NCBI GenBank assembly: GCA_964387775.1
Contig: CAYLZO010000213.1
Span: 1 to 9,326 of the forward strand
Source of the DNA: CAYLZO01 sp964387775
GTDB taxonomy: Bacteria > Chloroflexota > Anaerolineae > JAAYZQ01
DNA: 9,326 bases
Direction of reading: 5' to 3'
Shown here: in pieces, positions 5,771-9,326 of the stretch
How the letters are laid out: the number at the start of each line of letters is the position of its first letter
Position numbering within the stretch: the first letter of the stretch is position 1
Made by a program: the position numbers and the translations under genes
The notes under the pieces: generated by a model
What the model saw: only the letters and a program-made list of their open reading frames with translations
Databases searched by the model: none
Told to the model about the DNA's origin: nothing

Positions 5771-5803
5771 AATCTGTGTGAATCTGTGAAAATCTGTGTC
5801 CTT
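5771..5803 (-). repeat. Right inverted repeat of the GxxExxY cassette
   Basis: Read on the minus strand from 5803, it begins AAGGACACAGATTT and continues with CACAGATT cores, three in all. It is inverted relative to the copy at 5292-5325. Its first base is the final A of the pstA TGA stop codon. It lies 28 bases upstream of the GxxExxY start, and the GGGAGGA site of that gene falls between. Confidence 0.8.
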
Positions 5804-6648
5804 CACCACTGGCGTCTCCGGCGGAAGCGGCTGCGGAGGATGGTCGCCGCCAGGTTCATGCTCAAGACCAGCACCAGCAGGACCAGGGCCGTGCCGTACT
5901 GCACCTGGAGCGGCATGCCCGGCACCTGGGTCGAGATGACGTAGAGGTGGTAGGGCAGGGCCATCGTCTGGTCCAGCGGGCTGCGCGGCAGTTGGGGCAG
6001 GTAAAAGGCGGCCACGGTGAACAGGATGGGCGCCGTCTCGCCGGCGGCCCGCTCCAGGCCCAGGATGACGCCGGTCAGGATGCCGGGCAGGGCGTTGGGC
6101 AGCACCACCTCGCGCACCGTCTGCCAGCGGCTGGCGCCCAGGCTGCGGCTCACCACGCGAAAGCGCTGGGGCACGGCCAGCAGCGCCTCCTCGGCCGTGG
6201 AGATGACGACGGGCATGGTCATGAGCCCCAGGGTCAGGCTGCCGGCGACGATGCTGGTGCCCAGCCCGAAAAAGAGCACGAACAACCCCAGACCAAAGAG
6301 CCCATAGACGACCGATGGGATGCCGGCCAGGTTGATGATGGCCAGGCGGATGCCCCGCGTCAGCCAGGTGTCGCGGGCGTACTCGGCCAGGTAAATGGCG
6401 GCGCCGATGGCGATGGGGATGCTGGCGATGGCCGTCCCGAAGGTGAGCACCACCGTGCCGATGACGGCCGGCAGGATGCCGCCCTCCTTCATACCGTTGC
6501 GGGGGAAGGTGCTTAGGAATTCCCAGTCCACGGCGCCGATGCCCTGGACGACGATGTAGACGATGACCAGGACGATGGGCACGACGACGACCACAGCGAG
6601 GGCGGTCAGGATGGCAAAGGCGGCGCGTTGGCTCGTTTGACGGGTCAT
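5803..6648 (-). CDS. pstA: Phosphate ABC transporter permease PstA
   Basis: 281 residues; one of two membrane subunits that form the phosphate channel with PstC. About six membrane segments are visible: near 11-34, 60-88, 100-127, 131-150, 187-211 and 250-272. The family stretch INLAGIPSVVYGLFGLGLFV lies at 105-124. The cytoplasmic coupling (EAA) loop spans about 153-205, with EEALLAVPQRFRVVSRSLGA, then ASRWQTVREVVLPNALPGI and LERAAGETAP; this docks onto PstB. The start ATG at 6648 lies 4 nt after the pstC stop, with no strong independent ribosome site, so translation is probably coupled. The C-terminus ends in a basic Arg cluster. The gene's stop codon abuts the inverted repeat of the GxxExxY cassette, an insertion that separates it from its partner gene pstB. 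Confidence 0.93.
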   Translation of the reverse strand: MTRQTSQRAAFAILTALAVVVVVPIVLVIVYIVVQGIGAVDWEFLSTFPRNGMKEGGILPAVIGTVVLTFGTAIASIPIAIGAAIYLAEYARDTWLTRGIRLAIINLAGIPSVVYGLFGLGLFVLFFGLGTSIVAGSLTLGLMTMPVVISTAEEALLAVPQRFRVVSRSLGASRWQTVREVVLPNALPGILTGVILGLERAAGETAPILFTVAAFYLPQLPRSPLDQTMALPYHLYVISTQVPGMPLQVQYGTALVLLVLVLSMNLAATILRSRFRRRRQW

Positions 6649-6652
6649 GCAC

Positions 6653-7561
6653 TCATCCCATCAGCCGCCCGCCGCGTCGCGGGCCGCCCTTGATGATGAC
6701 GACCGAGGCCACGGCGTTGATGACAAAGGTCACCACAAAGAGCAGGATGCCCACGCCAAAGAGGACGTGGTAGTGGGTGCTGCCCTGGGCCACCTCGCCC
6801 ATCTCGGCGGCGATGGTGGCCGTCATGGTCCGTACCGGCAGAAAGAGCGCGTTCCACTCGTGGGGGATGCGCGCCGCGTTGCCGGTGACCATCATCACCG
6901 CCATCGTCTCGCCGATGGCCCGGCCGATGCCCAGCATCACGGCGATGATGATGCCCGAGCGGGCGGCGGGCAGCACCACACGCCAGATGGTCTGCCAGCG
7001 GGTGGCGCCCATGGCCAGCGCCCCATCCCGGTAGGTCTTGGGCACGGCGTCGATGGCGTCTTCGGCCACGCTGATGATGGTCGGCAAGGCCATGTAGGCC
7101 AGCATCAGCGATCCGGTAAAGGCGGTCAGGCCGGTGGGCACGTTGAGCGACTCGCGGATCAGGGGTGCGGCAGCCACCATGCCCAGAAAGCCGAGCACCA
7201 CCGAGGGGATGCCGGCCAGCACTTCGATGAGGGGCTTGAGAATTTCGCGCAGCCAGTGGGGGGCCAGCTCGCGGATGAACACCGCCGTGGCGAGTCCCAG
7301 CGGCAGGGCGATGACCACGGCGCCGGCCGTCACCAGCAGCGAGCCGAGGATCAAGGGCCAGGTGCCGAACAGATCCTCGTTGGGGTACCAACGCTGGCCA
7401 AAGAGGTTGCCGGGCGCCGTCTCCCAGAAGGCGGGCGCGCCCTCTTTCAGCAGGAATAGGAAAATCAGCGCCACGAAAAAGATGGCCGAAAAGCCCGCCA
7501 CCCGGATCAACGTCTCGACCACAAACTCTCGCCATCGGGATTGTGAAGGGTGGGTGCGCAT
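6653..7561 (-). CDS. pstC: Phosphate ABC transporter permease PstC
   Basis: 302 residues; the partner permease of PstA. Predicted membrane segments lie near 23-39, 72-96, 113-133, 147-165, 202-226 and 264-288. The family stretch LAGIPSVVLGFLGMV is at 115-129. The coupling loop runs from AEDAIDAVPKTYRDGALAMG (166-185), through ATRWQTIWRVVLPAARSGI, to GIGRAIGETMA (211-221), where the GETMA ending is diagnostic of PstC. The start ATG at 7561 follows GAGGT with an 8-nt spacer. It is separated from pstS by about 790 nt holding a toxin-antitoxin module, whereas pstS and pstC are usually close. The 105 nt before the start (7562-7666) show no convincing promoter, so expression probably depends on read-through from pstS or from the module's promoter. 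The short gap to pstA indicates coupling. Confidence 0.93.
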   Translation of the reverse strand: MRTHPSQSRWREFVVETLIRVAGFSAIFFVALIFLFLLKEGAPAFWETAPGNLFGQRWYPNEDLFGTWPLILGSLLVTAGAVVIALPLGLATAVFIRELAPHWLREILKPLIEVLAGIPSVVLGFLGMVAAAPLIRESLNVPTGLTAFTGSLMLAYMALPTIISVAEDAIDAVPKTYRDGALAMGATRWQTIWRVVLPAARSGIIIAVMLGIGRAIGETMAVMMVTGNAARIPHEWNALFLPVRTMTATIAAEMGEVAQGSTHYHVLFGVGILLFVVTFVINAVASVVIIKGGPRRGGRLMG

Positions 7562-7666
7562 AAGCGGTTACCTCACGGGTTGTGGGCTTTTGGTCCAATG
7601 CTCGGTAATCAAGAGATACCTGGCCAGGGCGATCACACGTCAGGCGGTAAGCGGGCTGAAGGAGAG

Positions 7667-8011
7667 CTAGGGTTCTATACGCAAAACCACGGCCAGAGCC
7701 TGAGCGATATCTCGCATCAGTGGGGTGGACAGGGTACCCAACCGCCGGACAAACCTTTCCTCTGCTACCGAACGCACCTGGAAAGCATCAGCCGTCGAAG
7801 GTTTGCTCAGACCGTTTTCTGCGTCAGGTTCTACTTTGACCATCCACGGAGCGATGGAATAACGCTCTTTCCAATCGGTAATGGGAACAATGACTTTGAG
7901 TGGCAGAATGCTAACTGCGTCGTCGTTTACGATAACGGCTGGCCGAGTTTTCCGGATCTCGGCGCCAATTGTTGGCTCCAGGTTGATGAGCCAGATTTCA
8001 CCTCACCGCAT
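7667..8011 (-). pseudogene. MazF/PemK-like toxin gene with nonsense codon at position 3
   Basis: From ATG 8011-8009 the frame reads M-R-stop-G-E-I-W and then stays open to TAG at 7669-7667, 114 sense codons' worth in total, the normal toxin length. Codon 3 is TGA (8005-8003), where family members usually have Arg (MRRGEIW); CGA to TGA is a single transition. The rest is an intact MazF/PemK pattern: GEIWLINLEPTIGAEIRKTR near the front, then PAVIVND, VIVPITDW, SKPSTADAFQVRSV and a C-terminal helix. MazF-type proteins are endoribonucleases that cleave mRNA. A GGTGAGG site lies 6 nt before the ATG, confirming the intended start, and no other ATG/GTG/TTG is close after the stop. The gene overlaps the antitoxin by 14 bases. 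The toxin is probably silenced recently, or the base is an assembly error. Confidence 0.8.
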
Positions 8012-8240
8012 AGAAATCCTCACCATCGAGAGCAGTAAAAGCAGTCAGTTCTCCTCCATGCACATAATCTGGCAGTAAAGTTTCTGCTGCCAGGACCAAC
8101 TGTTGCCTGGGCTCTAGAATTTGTGAGGATTCTAGCTGTTGTAGCTGTAGGCGGATCAGATGCAAAGAGGCTTCCATGACCGCCAGACGGTCTGTCATCG
8201 GCAGTTTCTTTATCTCTTCCAGAATGGCTTCCCGAGTCAT
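7998..8240 (-). CDS. Antitoxin of a MazF-type module
   Basis: 80 residues. I chose ATG 8240 (MTREAILEEIKKLPMTDRLA) because GGAGGGG lies right before it; an upstream TTG at 8252 is less likely. Residues 1-35 form helices of the type MTR-x-x-IL-x-x-I-x-x-LP, seen in short antitoxins paired with MazF/PemK toxins. The C-terminus ELTAFTALDGEDFY (64-77) is a characteristic ending of this group and likely the toxin-binding tail. The last 14 bases overlap the toxin start. The base change that creates the toxin stop also changes this gene's penultimate sense codon, GCG (Ala) to GTG (Val), if the inferred ancestral base is right. It has its own promoter at 8304-8276. With the toxin broken, the antitoxin may persist as an orphan. 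Confidence 0.78.
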   Translation of the reverse strand: MTREAILEEIKKLPMTDRLAVMEASLHLIRLQLQQLESSQILEPRQQLVLAAETLLPDYVHGGELTAFTALDGEDFYAVR

Positions 8241-8275
8241 ATTCCCCTCCAAATGTCTTCACCCGTCTTGAAAGC

Positions 8276-8304
8276 AGTGTAACATATCAGGTTGTAGTTG
8301 TCAA
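8276..8304 (-). promoter_or_regulatory. Promoter of the toxin-antitoxin module
   Basis: On the minus strand a perfect TTGACA (8304-8299), a 17-nt spacer and TACACT (8281-8276, four of six of the -10 consensus) lie 36 nt before the antitoxin start. No strong terminator separates this from pstS. The promoter could also feed pstC, pstA and pstB, which would partly uncouple the permease genes from phosphate control. Confidence 0.65.
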
Positions 8305-8349
8305 TCACCCATGATCGCCCGATTCTGGTTGTGCACAGTCATGCGCACA

Positions 8350-9246
8350 TCACCTCAGCGGCACAAAGCCCAATTCGCGCACAATCGCCTGCCCCTCCGG
8401 CCCCACGATCCAGTTCAGATATTCCAGTACGGCGCCCTGGGGCTGGCCGGCGGTATAGATGTACAACCCCCGCGCGATGGGATAACTGCCGTCCTTGACC
8501 GTTTCGATGGTCGGTGGCACGTAGGGCTGGCCGGCGGCCGGTGCCACGGCCACCACCTTCTGGTCGTCCGTCACGTAGCCCAGGCCGTCGTAGCCGATGG
8601 CGTTGGGATTCTGCCGCACCTCGGCCGAGATGCCCTCCGACGAGGGCATGAGCAGCGTGTCGGGTGAAAAGAGGGTGCCGTCGTCCTCGTCGCTCTGGCG
8701 CACGACTTCTTCCAGGAAAAAGACGTGGGTGCCGCTATTCGACTCGCGGCTGAGGAGGACGAGGGGCCGGTCCTCGCCGCCCACCTGGCGCCAGTTGGTG
8801 ATCTTGCCCGAGAAAATGTCCGAGAGTTGGGGGATGGTCAGGCCGTCCACCGGGTTGCTGGGATGGACGACGATGGCGATGGCGTCGCCGGCGACGACGT
8901 GCTCCACCGGTTCGACGCCGTTGGCCTCGGCCAGCTCGCGCTCCTCGGGCTTGATCTGGCGCGAGGCGTTGGCCATGTCCACGGTGCCGTTGATCAGCGC
9001 CGCGATGCCGGTGCCCGAACCGCCGCCGGTGACGGCGATCTGCACCTCTGGGTGGCGCGGGCCGTAGGCCTCGGCCCAGGCCAGGGCCATGTTGACGATG
9101 GTATCGGAGCCCTTGTTCTCGATGCTGACGGCCGCGCCCGGTACAGCCGTCCCTTCGTCGTCGGACACCGGCCCGCAGGCTACGAGACCCAAGAGCAGGA
9201 CGATCACCAGTCCGGCCTGGAGTCCTGGATTTCTGAAACTGTACAC
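8350..9246 (-). CDS. pstS: Phosphate-binding lipoprotein PstS
   Basis: 298 residues; the extracytoplasmic protein that captures phosphate and delivers it to PstCA. The start is GTG at 9246, with a GGGGTGA ribosome site a few bases upstream; no ATG is nearby. The N-terminus is a lipoprotein signal: hydrophobic LVIVLLLGLVAC with Cys24 as the lipidated residue, implying membrane anchoring outside the cytoplasm. A Ser/Gly/Asp-rich spacer follows. Binding-site motifs are KGSDT (45-49), TGGGSGTG (73-80) and SRESNSGT (166-173), with AIGYDGLGYV (217-226) typical of the family. The C-terminus ends EYLNWIVGPEGQAIVRELGF, again standard. It is the first gene of the operon behind a strong promoter. The downstream toxin-antitoxin module separates it from pstC. 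Confidence 0.95.
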   Translation of the reverse strand: MYSFRNPGLQAGLVIVLLLGLVACGPVSDDEGTAVPGAAVSIENKGSDTIVNMALAWAEAYGPRHPEVQIAVTGGGSGTGIAALINGTVDMANASRQIKPEERELAEANGVEPVEHVVAGDAIAIVVHPSNPVDGLTIPQLSDIFSGKITNWRQVGGEDRPLVLLSRESNSGTHVFFLEEVVRQSDEDDGTLFSPDTLLMPSSEGISAEVRQNPNAIGYDGLGYVTDDQKVVAVAPAAGQPYVPPTIETVKDGSYPIARGLYIYTAGQPQGAVLEYLNWIVGPEGQAIVRELGFVPLR

Positions 9247-9287
9247 GTGTTCACCCCGCCTTGGCTACGTTGGCGAATGCCGTGCCG

Positions 9288-9316
9288 ATTATATCACTAC
9301 CTGGCCTACAGGTCAA
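9288..9316 (-). promoter_or_regulatory. Sigma70-type promoter of the pst operon
   Basis: On the minus strand, TTGACC (9316-9311), a 17-nt spacer and a perfect TATAAT (9293-9288) stand 41 nt before the pstS start codon. Five of six -35 bases and all -10 bases match the consensus. Activator-dependent Pho promoters usually have a poor -35, so this one suggests control by a repressor or relatively high basal expression. Confidence 0.8.
9299..9313. promoter_or_regulatory. Candidate operator in the pstS promoter
   Basis: The inverted repeat ACCTG-GCCTA-CAGGT has perfect 5-bp arms and a 5-bp spacer. It overlaps the end of the -35 hexamer and the spacer, where a bound protein would block RNA polymerase. 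It does not resemble a Pho box direct repeat. It is short, so chance is possible. Confidence 0.35.
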
Positions 9317-9326
9317 AACGGCCCTT

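Larger units (their letters stand above)
5292..5803. mobile_element. GxxExxY gene cassette bounded by inverted repeats, inserted between pstA and pstB
   Basis: A 512-bp unit holds one gene between two inverted repeats of 33-34 bp. The outer edge on one side is the last base of the pstA stop codon. On the other side about 30 nt remain to the pstB start, so removing the unit would restore a tight pstA-pstB junction. The unit is visibly lower in GC than the pst genes. No transposase and no obvious target duplication are present. That it moves is therefore inferred from structure and position only. Confidence 0.55.

Noticed and set aside
5335..5781. Plus-strand frame opposite the GxxExxY gene
   Set aside because: It reads through one inverted repeat, and the minus-strand frame carries the complete family motifs.
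8328..8349. Hairpin after pstS as a terminator
   Set aside because: The arms (GTGC...GCAC) are short and no T-run follows, so it is not a convincing terminator.

Overview
The window looks like a piece of a GC-rich environmental bacterial genome. The protein styles, a compact pst operon, a MazF-type module, a GxxExxY gene and several dispersed-repeat types together suggest a member of the Chloroflexota (Anaerolineae/Caldilineae-like). That placement rests on resemblance only and is not proven. All supported genes lie on the minus strand, so transcription runs from high to low coordinates. TGA serves as the stop for most genes, so the standard code applies.

Region 1 (about 9316 to 4501) is a phosphate uptake operon, pstS-pstC-pstA-pstB. 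It starts from a near-consensus sigma70 promoter, TTGACC-17-TATAAT, at 9316-9288. PstS is a lipoprotein that captures phosphate, PstC and PstA form the membrane channel, and PstB is the ATPase. Two insertions interrupt it. A toxin-antitoxin module with its own promoter sits between pstS and pstC. A GxxExxY gene flanked by inverted repeats of about 33 bp sits between pstA and pstB. The MazF-like toxin has a TGA at codon 3 and appears disarmed. PstB lacks two catalytic residues: the Q-loop Gln is Ala and the Glu after Walker B is Asn. No phoU follows pstB.

Region 2 (about 4500 to 3749) is a scrambled, lower-GC spacer. It holds a composite inverted-repeat element directly behind pstB, a truncated C-terminal gene fragment, a possible orphan plus-strand promoter with a Shine-Dalgarno sequence, and a strong minus-strand promoter, TTGACA-17-TATACT, that drives region 3 through a leader of about 220 nt.

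Region 3 (3748 to 1) is the start of a contractile-tail operon. In order it encodes a tail-associated protein carrying a bacterial SH3 domain, a tail sheath, a tail tube, a protein resembling a tail assembly chaperone, and a Pro/Ala/Arg-rich disordered protein that runs off the left edge. The gene content fits an extracellular contractile injection system or a phage tail. No baseplate, capsid or ATPase gene is in view to decide which. A palindromic dispersed repeat fills the gap between the SH3 gene and the sheath gene almost exactly.
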